Of a stretch of 64,000 nucleotides of DNA, positions 23,121 to 33,830 are shown one piece after another. The stretch comes from Conus ventricosus (taxonomy: Eukaryota > Mollusca > Gastropoda > Neogastropoda > Conidae): positions 60,616,599 through 60,680,598 of the forward strand of contig CM031620.1 of NCBI GenBank assembly GCA_018398815.1, written 5' to 3'. The notes beneath the pieces were generated by a model that saw nothing but the letters and a program-made list of their open reading frames with translations, did no database searches and was not told the origin of the DNA. The position numbers and the translations under genes are program-made. How positions within the stretch are numbered: position 1 is the first letter of the stretch; every line of letters starts with the position of its first letter.

Positions 23121-23407
23121 ATTTGAAAAGTTATTGATAAAGGATCGCCAAAAAAACCGTAGACAAACAAATCACAGGACAAAATATGACGAATTTCGAC
23201 CTCTTAGGTCTTCTTCAGGCAAGATACACAACACTCAGCGCCCATCTTGCGCCGAACTGGTTGAAGACAAGTGACTGCTCCTTCATTTCGTTGTCCTGCG
23301 TGTTGTGTAACTTGCCTGAAGAAGCCTAAGAGGTTGAAACGCATTGTGTTTTGTCTTCTGATTCGTTCTACATTTTTTGGCAGTGCTTTATCAATAACTT
23401 TTCAAAT
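23121..23407. repeat. Inverted repeat with hammerhead-like cores, copy 1
   Basis: Arms of about 115 bp (23121-23237 and 23300-23407) face each other across about 65 bp. Each begins ATTTGAAAAGTTATTGATAA and holds CTGAAGAAGACCTAAGAGGT then C/TGAAA. This is the form CTGANGA - stem II - GAAA of a hammerhead ribozyme, as reported in Penelope-like elements. Related single arms are at 28760-28900 and 35569-35790. Confidence 0.6.
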
Positions 23408-23829
23408 ATTTCTCCCAGATTTTGCTTTCTGTGCCTCTGAAAATCGGTGACTTTCCAGAAACCCTCATATCAGAAATCCTCATATCCATGGAGAGTTGTC
23501 CAGCCTGGCACATGTGCCGTGAGACTGCTCGGCTCCCCTCTTCCACAACAAACCTTGGTACTTGACTGTAGGGCATGCTTCAAGCCAAGCAGGAATAATG
23601 TCTTTGACAGTTAAGTCTGAGAAAAAGTACAATCAGTAAAACTTCTGATGCGACTGCTAGTAACCGGTTAAATTACCAGACAGCTCTGAAGATTTCACAC
23701 AAAGTGTGTTTCGTGTCCTTGCTCTCTGACCCCTCACTGTAAACTGCCGCGGGACACGCGTCCCATGATGGCTGCTAAACATCTGAGCTGTGGAGTGGGA
23801 CAGTGAGCGCGTCTGAGGACCGTGCCTAC

Positions 23830-23977
23830 CTTGTTCATTTTGATTTGGAGCGTGGCCTCTTCTGCCATGGCCGTTGGAAGCCCTCCAGCAGGTAGTCAGG
23901 CTGGAAGTTGGTCAGACGCATGCAGTTCCGCGCATCCACAAAGTCACGCAGACGCTGAATTTTCTGACGGATCTTCA
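23830..23977 (-). CDS. HAT1: HAT1 exon D, copy 1
   Basis: Counterpart of 51900-52049. It keeps DYLLEGF but has losses in GACGCTGAAT, near the 3' splice site (CTTCACGTGG where copy 2 has CTTCCACTGTGG), and in the KLKMNK segment. The exon end toward the acceptor is therefore uncertain by a few bases. Confidence 0.75.
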
Positions 23978-24004
23978 CGTGGAAAAGGAATCAATGTGTT
24001 CATA

Positions 24005-24400
24005 TGCAACACATGAACAGGGACAAAAACACAGGAACATTAATGGCTGATTGTTATGCAACACACAAAAATGACAGAAACACAGAAACATTAAAGGCTG
24101 ATTGTTAGCAACACACAAAAATGACAACAGTAATGGCTGATTGTTAGCAACACACAAAAATGCAGAAACATTAATGCTGATTGTATGCAACGACACAAAA
24201 ATGACAGAAACACAGAAACATTAAAGGCTGATTGTTAGCAACACACAAAAATGACAAACAGTAATGGCTGATTGTTAGCAACACACAAAAATGACAGAAA
24301 CATTAATGGCTGATTGTTATGCAACACACAAAAATGACAGAAACACAGAAACATAATGGCTGATTGTTAGCAACACACAAAAATGACAGAAACACAGAAA
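24005..24400. repeat. Minisatellite, about 50-bp unit near exon D acceptor, copy 1
   Basis: Unit CACACAAAAATGACAGAAAC, then ACAGAAACATTAATGGCTGA and TTGTTATGCAA, with shorter 33-bp variants. On the minus strand the unit is T-rich, like a polypyrimidine tract. The array starts about 30 bp from the exon D acceptor. Copy 2 is at 52077-52478. Confidence 0.88.
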
Positions 24401-24403
24401 TAC

Positions 24404-25839
24404 TAACTCTCACGCCACCGACGTCGCATGTCTGCGACCATGTGGCTCACTGCCCATGTCGCTGAATGCGAGCAACTCAGTTCGCATTTCAACTCCGATA
24501 CTCTCACTCTCCCAAGTTGATGAGACAGAAAGCCAGCAATAAACGTCATAGTTGGAAGAATTCCTGACCTGTGCTCACAGCCATTTGCTTTGTCAGAGCG
24601 CTGTTTAGTGAAGTGTTTTTATTGATTTTACACCGATTGTTTTTCCATCACTATGACGTCACAACCAAGCACTTCACATACTCAACCTCACCGCACATTT
24701 ACCACAGATCAGGTGCTGGAAATGTTGAATAAACGGTCAGTTGATCCGATTCAGATGAGAAGACCCGATAAGATAAGATAAGATAATGTTGCTTATAGCC
24801 CACCGACCGCAAAGGCCAATAGTGACCAGGAAACATTATGGGGTAGTGAGAGCTTGACGGAATTACTGCAAAGTGAGGCGTTGGACGTGTGCCAAGCGAT
24901 GGGAGAGAAGAGAAGACGAGAGATCAGACCAGACGCAGGCTCAGCGTGTGTGTCCAGTGTTTTGGCGTTGAGCCAACCAGCAATAACCGACAGTTGAAAG
25001 TGTATTCGTGGGGAGAGCAAGACGAATAGCTATGACTAGTGAAAGGCAATGAACTTCAAACACAGCTGGCTTGCAGGTCGAGGTTGAAGGGGGCGTGGCC
25101 GACTGAGACATGTCAAGAGGTGAGCAGCAGAGAGGTGTTTGAGTGGGAATTATGATCAGCTTGAATGGCTCCCCAGGTTCCAGAGAGTGAAATTTGTTTT
25201 CATAAAAAATATTGCTTTCAACAGTGAGAGTGAAGTGTGTGTGTGTGTGTTGTGTGTGTGTGTGTGTCTCTGTCTGTCTGTGCGTGCGTGTGTGCGTGCG
25301 TGCTTTATGTGTGTTCCCTTTTTCTTTCTTTCATGTGTACCTGCAATTAGGCATAAGAATGTGTGTGTGTGTGTGGTGTGTGTGTGTGTATGTGCGCGGG
25401 CGCGTGTGTTCCTTGCAATTAGAGTAGTTGGATATATGGCTGTTTCTTCCATTTTTCAGTTGGATATACCATACTTTCTGGTCTTCATTTGTGAGTGGGG
25501 TATTTTTCCTCCCTTGTTGAGAGTTTGTTGGCAGGCTTTCTTCTTTTTTTACGCTGAAAAGAAAGATAACATTCATTTTTTTTCATTTTGCGTTTTTTGT
25601 GCACTTGAAATTACTAAAAATTGATACTGTTGTTGACTAACCATTACTAACATGTTATAATATAATAAAACAAAATACAGCGTATCTCCCCCACTTTACA
25701 AAAAATAGCATGAGAATTGGTTGTCTAGTTCCAGAGATATCCGCGTTTCTCATATGCTGGTATGAAATAAGAGTTTTTTTTAAAATGGCTGGTGATGGGG
25801 ATTTATGCAAAATAGACCGTCTGGCAGTGAAGGGATTAA
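24404..25839 (+). mobile_element. piggyBac-like element, internally deleted, copy 1
   Basis: The right end is AGGGATTAA, so TTAA follows CCCT on the inverse strand. The left end, CTAACTCTCACGCCACCGAC, is a decayed TTAA-CCCT start. A related member at 36008 has intact TTAACCCTTACGCCGCTGAC. An ATG at 24653 opens MTSQPSTSHTQPHRTFTTDQ then VLEMLN, which fits the acidic N-terminus of piggyBac transposases. The catalytic DDD core is absent. (GT)n tracts lie at 25236-25275 and 25360-25400. Confidence 0.65.
24766..24820 (-). mobile_element. 50-bp LINE 3' tail inserted in the piggyBac element
   Basis: GATAAGATAAGATAATGTTG, then CTTATAGCCCACCGACCGC matches the 3' end of the LINE at 36622-38627. The uninterrupted target is readable at 36363-36381. 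Copy 2 is at 52851-52906. It is a severely 5'-truncated retrotransposition. Confidence 0.75.
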
Positions 25840-26520
25840 TGGCCGATTGTTATGCAACACATGGGCATGACAGAAACATGAATGAGTCAAAGACTGAAAA
25901 AAACAAAACCAAAAAAAACAACCTGGAAACATCAGGTTTGTTATGCAACACATAAACATAAAAAACCAAAATGACTGACTGAAATTTCTGCCCTTATCAT
26001 GTTTGTTCAGGAACACAAAACACGATGACACATACACACACAGATGGAACCTTAATGACCGACACTTATGAAATGCCTGTTCCTTCCGTGACACACAAAC
26101 ATAACTAAAACACAGGAACAGTGACACACAAACATAACTAAAACACAGGAACTTTAATGATTGTGACGGAACATGTTCATTTTGCAACACACAAACAAAC
26201 ATGGGGGAAAACCCCCCAGTAAAATTAATCACGACCATGTTTGTAATGCCACAAACAATCATGACAAACCATGCATCAAAACTAATGCCTGATCACATTC
26301 TGCAACACAGGATCATAAACTGCTGAACTGCCTATCTGCCTGAGTCCAAAGTTACCAGATAATAACCATTCATTCAGAGGGTGACCTCAAAATTTCTTCC
26401 CAAACAGCTCGTTAGGGAAGACGAGCATTCTGAAATGTTTCCTAAAGTGCTAGAGACAGCCATTAGCACAGTGCTTCCACCACACGCTTCAATGATTTTT
26501 TTTCCCACTTGTATGAGTAT
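25840..26520. other. HAT1 intron, no gene
   Basis: Decayed relatives of the 50-bp unit continue at 25845-26300 (GCAACACA..ATGACAGAAAC, ACACAAACATAACTAAAACA twice). Nothing coding. Pairs with 53923-54600. Confidence 0.5.
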
Positions 26521-26539
26521 GACGATGGTGACAGTAGTG

Positions 26540-26905
26540 ACGCTGTGTGCACTGAACCTGACCGGCCAATGGCAATGCCCCGACTCTGTTGAAGGAATGG
26601 CAACACTTAGAAAGCTGTGTAGACTACAGACCTGTGCTGGACATCACTTCAGACTTCAGTGACAGTGACTAAGGTGTGTACACTGAACCTGACCGGCCAA
26701 TGTCAATGCCCAGACTCTTGTTGAACGAGTCACAACAGCTCAGAAAGCAGTGTGGACTGTACATGGGTTTGAAATCTCTTCACGCCCCCCCCCCCCACCC
26801 CCTTGCCTGTAGCAGTGTCCAAGAAGACTCAGCAGTCCTACTGCTGAGTATGCACTGATATCCCACTGCTCGATCATGTCAAGCGCTATTGCTACTTCCT
26901 CTTAC
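26540..26905. repeat. Intron repeat related to 28575-28765
   Basis: CTGAACCTGACCGGCCAATG occurs twice here (26554 and 26682). AACAGCTCAGAAAGCAGTGT, the poly-C tract, GTGTCCAAG and GATCATGTCA are shared in order with 28575-28765. Counterparts are 54620-54985 and 56660-56850. Confidence 0.6.
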
Positions 26906-26949
26906 AAACATTCTGAACTGCTGCTGATTGATTTCTTTGTGAAATGTAA

Positions 26950-27130
26950 AACCATACAAAGATACCTGATACTTCCCATCCTAACCATCATATCTCCTGA
27001 ACCCAACTGCGAATAACATACAAAGATGCTGATACTTCCTCCTACCAATCATTCTGAACCACTGCGAACAACGTACAAAGATGCTGATACTTCCTCTCAC
27101 AAATTATTCAGAACTGCTCTAGACAGTTCT
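26950..27130. repeat. Minisatellite, about 55-bp unit, three copies
   Basis: Unit TACAAAGATGCTGATACTTC, then CTCCTACCAATCATTCTGAA. It lies about 100 bp from the exon C donor. The counterpart is 55020-55195. Confidence 0.8.
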
Positions 27131-27233
27131 TTTTGCCCAATGTCAAACTATAGACCGACTGCAGAAAACCACCCCCACCTCCCATCCCTGTCCACAGTGA
27201 CCGAGAGTTCTGCGCAGTGTGCTCCCTGCTGAC

Positions 27234-27338
27234 CTGTAATGTCGATGACCTCGGGTCGTGGCACCACGTCGTCGTAGAAGGTCTGCAGCAACACTGCCCG
27301 TGGCCCTGCCGCTGGAAGGGGGTAGAACCAGGAACTGA
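27234..27338 (-). CDS. HAT1: HAT1 exon C, copy 1
   Basis: Same exon as 55309-55414, with the same short C-run and one further missing G after the acetyl-CoA loop (CACGGGCAGTG in place of CACGGGGCAGTG). The shared C-run defect could be a true frameshift or a systematic homopolymer miscall. Confidence 0.8.
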
Positions 27339-27944
27339 CTGGGAAACACAAATGAATTTCCGTCAGGCATTGGTTATTTATCCCTTCTGGCTTTGAGTTA
27401 ATTTTTGTTCCGGACTTTTGACCTGTGACAAGGGTTCACTGGGACACATGCACCCTGACTGTGAGCTCTGGCACAGGTGTATGTGAGCTGCACCAGGGAC
27501 AGGTACCCACACTCCCTGGCTGTCGCCTTTAACCGGTCAGGCAGGTCAAGGCGAGCGTTGGTGTATGGGGAATGTTTTTTGATCTACTGACCCCTCTGTC
27601 CTTAAAAAACAACTAACACATCTACGATTGTTAAATAAAAAAGAAAAGAGAAAAGGAACGTAGACTGTGACTGCAAATCAGACGTTTTCTGACTTTTCTT
27701 CCTTGAAAGGAACCTGCTGTGTTTTCCTAAGGCGGTGAAGTGAAGAGTGTCTTTTTCTGTGTGACTGAGGAAAAGAACATGTGTGTGTGTGTCCCTAGGC
27801 CAGGACACTGGTCACTTCCAGTCTGTGCATCGGGTGTGAAACTCCCGTTTCTTCTGGTGTGAAGTCACTTGGATGGTTGGAGGCTGGCTGTCGACCCAAT
27901 AAGCTATTCTGCAACAGAGAGCTGTCCTGCCTAGATTTCAGTAG

Positions 27945-27979
<35 letters not shown>

Positions 27980-28574
27980 ACTTTCTCTCAACCTATAAGA
28001 TTCCTCACAAGAGGAGAGAGAGAGTCTTGGGAGTGACTGTGGAGTTTTGAGACTTTAACTGTACTCCTTTGCTTTGAGAATTTGTTTTCCCCTTGAAGAC
28101 TCGTTTGATTAACTCTCATTATCATCAAGTCTGAGACTTAAAAACTGCTGTCCTTTGCTTTGCAAGTTTGCTTTGTCTTGAAGGGTCTTTGGATGAACTG
28201 CAAGAGCTTTGAGACTTTAACCGTTTTCTTTTGCTGTGGAGGCTTTGCTTTCTCCCTGAAATGTCTTTAGATTAACTATGTGCCAGTCCTTAATTTGAGA
28301 AGTGTGGTTAGGAGTTTTCCATGTATCGGGCGCGAGAACTTCTACTTCTTGTTGTGTAGCTTTACGGAAGTGTGTATCAGTGTTTGCCCACTTTGGACTT
28401 GAAGATACTGAAGCACCTTCCTGGGTATCTAGTCTTTCAGATTCCCAAGGGTGGCTCTGCTCAGGCCATTCCCCAGCATGTGCATGTGTGAAAGGCTTGT
28501 CTGAATGGGTAATTTACTCACAGCACATATGGAAAAGTATGCTGTCAGTTCTGTGTTGCGCATTGCTGTCCTAA
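27339..28574. other. HAT1 intron with long poly-C tract
   Basis: No gene. A 35-base C run lies at 27945-27979 (46 bases at 56017-56062). After it, a decayed repeat of about 85 bp (GAGACTTTAAC..TTTGCTTTG) recurs three times at 28047-28275. Short open frames are identical in the two blocks but show no motif. Confidence 0.55.
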
Positions 28575-28765
28575 CATGAGCAATGCCCTGAAGGAATCAC
28601 AACAGCTCAGAAAGCAGTGTGGACGGTACGTCGGTTTGAAATCTCTTCACCCCCCCCCCCCCCCCCCCCCGCCCCCCAGTGACAGTGTCCAAGCAGACTC
28701 ACCAGTGAGAAGCTGGTGATGTCCCACTTCTTGATCATGTCATAGCCAAGTGTTGCTACTTTATT
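28575..28765. repeat. Intron repeat related to 26540-26905
   Basis: Second member of the pair, in the neighbouring intron. On the minus strand it reads GYDMIKKWDITSFS before a GTGAGT. The other member reads DMIEQWDISAYSA, so it may derive from a duplicated exon of unknown origin. It does not fit any HAT1 segment. Confidence 0.5.
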
Positions 28766-28900
28766 GATAAAGCTTCACAACAAAAAAACTGGACAAACAA
28801 TTCACAAGACAAAACACGACGCGTTTCGACCTCTTAGGTCTTTATCAGGCAAGATACACAACACTCAGGACAACGAAAATGAATGAGTAATCACTTATCT
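28760..28900 (-). repeat. Single arm with hammerhead-like core
   Basis: On the minus strand: CCTGATAAAGACCTAAGAGG, then TCGAAACGCGTC at 28849-28818. Stem II GACCT/AGGTC is perfect and a GTC, the usual cleavage triplet, follows GAAACGC. No good stem I is visible. The counterpart is 56850-56990. Confidence 0.5.
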
Positions 28901-29199
28901 TCATCCAATTCGGTGCAAGATAGGGTGTTTACATTCTTTGTTTGGCGGAGCTTATCTACGATTTTTCAAATTTGTTAAAATAATCTCTGTAGTTGTTTTT
29001 TCATTATGTCAAGATGTAATGGATTTAATTTCAAGCTGCTAACATTCAGGAGCCAAAATCTTTCAGAGAATGAGAGGGGTGATGGATGGGAGGTGAGAAA
29101 GGGGAAGAGGGGAGGTAGTCTGGCTTTGAACTGAAAGAAGTTTTACCTCTGAACGGCTTCCTCTGTATTGCTAAAACAGAACATGATCATCCACGACCC

Positions 29200-29477
29200 A
29201 GGGTTGATGACACTTAACAGAACATGTGTCACCCATGAAGTTATGACACTCACAGAACATGTGTCATCCATGAAGTTGATGACACTTACAGAACATGTGT
29301 CATCTATGAGTTGAAAACACTAACACACATTGTCATCCATGAAGTTGCCGACACTCACAGAACATGTGTCATCCATGAAGTTGATGACACTTACAGAACA
29401 TGTGTCATCTATGAAGTTGACAACACTAACACAACGTGTCATCCATGAAGTTGCCGAAACTCTCAGAACATGTGTCA
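29200..29477. repeat. 36-bp minisatellite, part before the LINE, copy 1
   Basis: Unit CATGAAGTTGATGACACTTA, then CAGAACATGTGTCATC. It continues after the LINE at 31302. Copy 2 is at 57290-57564. Confidence 0.9.
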
Positions 29478-31097
29478 AAACTTGTGAACTGGATCCGATA
29501 CCCACGTCACTTCTGTTTGAGAACTCGGATCTCTTCATTCCCCTTCTTACCCGTCTTGTCATGAGTCTGTTCAGTCTGGCGAGTTTCCAAAGGAACACAA
29601 GCTCGCTCTTGTCAGGCCTTTACTGAAAAAGGCTGGTATGGACCCAAATCAGTTGAAAAACTACCGTCCAGTCTCAAATCTTCCCTTTGTTTCCAAACTC
29701 ATAGAGAGAGTTGTTCTCTCACAGCTCCTATCCCATCTCGAGATTAACCGTCTTCAAAATCCCTTTCAGTCTGCCTATCGTGCCGGTCACAGTACCGAAA
29801 CTGCTCTTCTTCGCGTTGTAAATGATTCCTTGTCGCTGCCGATGAACAAAAGGTCTCCTATCCTTGCTCTACTCGATCTATCCGCTGCTTTCGACACAAT
29901 TGATCACTCCATTCTTGTGCAACGTCTGCAGCACTATTTCGGCATTACAGGAACAGCCCTTCAATGGTTCAAGTCCTACCTGTCAGATAGACACCAGTCA
30001 GTCGTTGTCAACAACGTCAGATCTCGTCTAGCCAAGCTGGAATCTGGGGTTCCACAGGGCTCCGTCCTTGGACCTGTACTCTTTGTAATGTACACGCATC
30101 CTCTTTCTCAGATCCTTGAAACTCACTCCTGTCCTCACCAGATGTTTGCCGACGACACCCAGCTGAGACGCTCGGGGAATGCCTCTGATCTCGACCAGAT
30201 GAAGGGCGAATTGTCTGAATGTGTGTCCGTCGTTCGGGACTGGATGGCTGAAAACAAACTTCAGCTAAACCATGACAAAACTGAAGCCTTACTGTTCAGC
30301 TTACCAGGAGCAAAAACACCCGCTCTTTCTGTAAATTCTTCACTTCTGATCTGCAGTACTGTTATTCCCTTCTCAGTAAAGGTTAAAAACCTTGGTGTCT
30401 TTATCGACAGCGGTCTTGATAGAAGACACAGGTGAACCATGTCTGTAAATTATGCTTTCTGGAAATTAGACGTATAGGTGCTATCCGACATCTCCTTACC
30501 ACTGAAGCAACCAAAACTCTCACCACTTCTCTCGTGCTTTCGCGTCTCGATTATTGTAATTCTCTACTAGCAGGCCTTCCGACTACCTCACCAAAAAACT
30601 TCAGCACGTTCAAAACTGTGCAGCTAGACTAATCCTCAAAGCTCCCTTCAAAGAGCACCCTCAACTATTATTACGCAGACTTCACTGGTTGCCGGTCAAA
30701 GCCAGGGTGACATATAAAATCGCATGCCTCTGTTTCAATGCTGTTAAATCTGGAACTCCAGCCTATCTGTCTGACCTTCTAAACTCATACTGCCCAGCTA
30801 GAACCCTTCGCTCGTCTTCTGACTCGTTGCTCCTGGTTCCTCCCAGATTCAAATGCAAAAGAAGGGGGATCGTTCCTTCTCCTTCCTGGCTCCTAAAACT
30901 TGGAATTCTCTTCCACACGACATCAGGCACTGTGACTCTTTTCCAGTCTTTAAACGAAACTAAAAACTCATCTTTTTAACCCGGTCATACACAGATGTCA
31001 TTTTATGTTAGTGCGTGTGTGCGAAGGTGAGCGTGAGTGTTGTGCATGTCTGCTTTCCCGTGTGTGCTGTACGCATCTGCTTCCCCGTGCCTGAGTA

Positions 31098-31145
<48 letters not shown>

Positions 31146-31152
31146 CGCGCGC

Positions 31153-31207
<55 letters not shown>

Positions 31208-31301
31208 TGCGTGTTTTCGTTAGTCCTTGTATTGTAAAGCGCTTAGAGCTAATCTAGGATTTGCGCTATAGAAATATTCATTATATTATTATTATATTAT
31301 T
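29478..31301 (+). mobile_element. CR1/L2-like LINE, 5' truncated, copy 1
   Basis: Inserted in the 36-bp array with an 8-bp duplication, ATGTGTCA (29470-29477 and 31302-31309). It starts inside the reverse transcriptase and ends with AAAGCGCTTAGAGC, then GCGCTATAGAAATATTCATT and ATT repeats, the usual 3' tail of this LINE group. A (TG)n(CG)n tract lies in the 3' UTR at 31098-31200. Confidence 0.88.
29486..30980 (+). pseudogene. LINE reverse transcriptase, 5' truncated, copy 1
   Basis: Reads NYRPVSNLPFVSKLIERVV, LDLSAAFDTIDHSIL, SGVPQGSVLGPVLF, FADDTQL (Asp pair at 30151-30156) and WMAENKLQLNHDKTE, then the C-terminal LLTTEATKTLTTSLVLSRLD, YCNSLLAGLP and LHWLPVKARVTYKIACL. These are reverse transcriptase palm and thumb of CR1/L2 type. 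The endonuclease is lost. Frames break at 29625, near 30425 and near 30590. The palm itself, 29638-30420, is open. Confidence 0.9.
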
Positions 31302-32400
31302 ATGTGTCATCCATGAAGTTGATGACACTTACACAACATCCATGAAGTTGATGACACTAACACAACATGCGTCATCCATGAAGTTGACAACACTCACAGA
31401 ACATGTGTCATCCATGAGTTGACGACACTAACACAACGTGTGTCAACCATGAAGTTGACAATACTCACAGAACATGTGTCATCTATGAAGTTGATGACAC
31501 TAACACAACATGCGTCATCCATGAAGTTGACAACACTCACAGAACATGTGTCATCTATGAAGTTGATGACACTAACACAACATGCGTCATCCATGAAGTT
31601 GACAACACTCACAGAACATGTGTCATCTATGAAGTTGATGACACTAACACACATGTGTCAACCATGAAGTTGACGACACTCACAGAACATGTGTCATCAT
31701 GAAGTTGACAACACTCACAGAACATGTGTCATCTATGAATTGACAACACTCACAGAACATGTGTCATCTATGAAGTTGACGACACTCACAGAACATGTGT
31801 CATCAATGAAGTTGACAACACTCACAGAACATGTGTGATCTATGAAGTTGACAACACTCACAGAACATGTGTCATCTATGAAGTTGACGACACTAACACA
31901 ACGTATGTCAGCCATGAAGTTGACGACACTAACACAACATCCATGAAGTTGACTACACTCACAGAACATGTGTCATCTATGAAATTGACGACACTAACAC
32001 AACGTGTGTCAGCCATGAAGTTGACGACACTAACACAACATCCATGAAGTTGATGACACTCACAGAACATGTGTCATCCATGAAGTTGACGACACTAACA
32101 CAACGTGTGTCATCCATGAAGTTGACGACACTAACACAACGTGTGTCAACCATGAAGTTGACGACACTCTCAGAACATGTCATCCATGAAGTTGACGACA
32201 CTAACACAACATGTCATCCATGAAGTTGACGACACTCTCAGAACATGTCAATCATCCATGAAATTGACTACACTAACAGAACATGTCATTCCATGAAGTT
32301 GAAGACACTAACAGAACATGTCATCCATGAAGTTGACGACACTAACAGAACATGTCATCCATGGATTTGATGACACTCACAAAACATATATCATACATGG
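31302..32400. repeat. 36-bp minisatellite, part after the LINE, copy 1
   Basis: About 30 units, some lacking 16 bp. Two main forms, CTCACAGAACATGTG and CTAACACAACGTGTG, alternate. On the minus strand the unit contains CTGTGAGTGTTG, close to the exon A donor CTGTGAGTATTG. Copy 2 is at 59387-60460. Confidence 0.93.
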
Positions 32401-32634
32401 AGTGGTTGACATCTAAAGAAAATGTGTCATTCACAACATACAGTTGATGATGCTCACAGACATCAGATGAGATTTCTCTTTCATAGTTTATCAATCCTTT
32501 CTAAAGATGACACCAAATTTCCTCATTCTTTGAAATTTTTTTTATTAAAATTCACGATTTTTACCAACTTTCAGGTGTGAGAAATGATTTCTCACACACT
32601 AACATCAGAAAACCACCAACTTGATCTGCACACA

Positions 32635-32668
32635 CCACACACACACACCAGAAAACCACCAACCTGAT

Positions 32669-32709
<41 letters not shown>

Positions 32710-32740
32710 ACACACACACACACACACACACACACCAGCC
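32635..32740. repeat. (CA)n microsatellite block
   Basis: Two (CA)n runs separated by CAGAAAACCACCAAC..TGATCTG. The counterpart is 60714-60822, with longer runs. Confidence 0.9.
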
Positions 32741-32821
32741 TGATCTGCACACATGTAAGTACTCTGCTCCTACCCACCCCCATACCAAATCAACGCCAGA
32801 ACCCCCCCCCCTCCCCCTCAC

Positions 32822-32926
32822 CTGAGACGAGGTCGGACATTGTTGGGATAAGCGTAGTAATTGTAGGCTGTCATGTAGCCAGCTATTGCGTACATGGTGT
32901 TTCCGTCCTGCTTGTACTTCTCAAAT
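32822..32926 (-). CDS. HAT1: HAT1 exon B, copy 1
   Basis: Identical in length and reading to 60909-61013. This is the one exon without frame damage in copy 1. The downstream intron starts with a G-rich run and a (GT)n tract at about 32635-32735. Confidence 0.9.
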
Positions 32927-33234
32927 CTGAAACACAGAAAGTCACATCCATTTCTTTCCCCACAATATGACAATCAGCCACTTGGGTTTCCCATGTCCGG
33001 AATCCAGCTGTCAGGTCAACAGGCCTCCAGTGAAGGGAACGGTATGTGACCTGGATGGGCACACCTCATAGGTACACTACAACCATCCTCACCTTGCCCG
33101 AGTTTTCCCCCGACCAACACTGGCTGGTCACTGAACAGGGGAAACAGGCTGGAACAACCCACGGCTTTGCCAAACGCATCCCCCACAGGAGTGTAGGCAA
33201 ATCTATGCAAACCGGTAATCAATTTATCTACTCA

Positions 33235-33830
33235 TACCAATACTCATACCAGACAGCACAACCATCAAGGAGATTGCTCCAACACTCATACCAGACAGTA
33301 CAACCATCAAGGACACTGCTCCAACACTCATACCAGACAGTACAACCATCAAGGAGATTGCTCCAACACTCATACCAGACAGTACAACCATCAAGGGGAT
33401 TGCTCCAGTACTCATACTAGACAGTACAACCATCAAGGAGATTGCTCCAATACTCATACCAGACAGTACAACCATCATGGAAATTGCTCCAACACTCATA
33501 CCAACAGTACAACCATCAAGGCGATTGCTCCAATACTCATACCAGACAGTACAACCATCAAGGAGATTGCTCCAATACTCATACCAGACAGTACAACCAT
33601 CAAGGAGATTGCTCCAACACTCATACCAGACAGAACCACCATCAAGGAGATTGCTCCAACACTCATACCAGACAGAACAACCATCAAGGAGATTGCTCCA
33701 ATGGCATACCAGACAGTACAACCATCAAGAATGCTCCAATACTCATACCAGACAGAACAACCATCAAGGAGATTGCTCCAATACTCATACCAGGCAATAC
33801 AACCATCAAGGAGACTGCTCCAATACTCAC
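33235..33830 (-). repeat. 42-bp minisatellite starting at the exon A donor, copy 1
   Basis: Unit CATACCAGACAGTACAACCA, then TCAAGGAGATTGCTCCAATA. About 14 units. On the minus strand the array starts at the first intron base: GTGAGTATTGGAGCA at the donor, then GGTATGAGTATTGGAGCA in each unit. Each unit therefore carries a donor-like GGTATGAGT. Confidence 0.93.

Noticed and set aside
25139..25624. 161-codon Cys/Val-rich open frame
   Set aside because: Most of it is (GT)n translated. It lies within the piggyBac-like element and is not kept in copy 2.
28302..28574. 90-codon open frame identical at 56384-56656
   Set aside because: Identity reflects the duplicated block as a whole. No motif, no codon-like conservation pattern, and the neighbouring non-coding DNA is equally identical.
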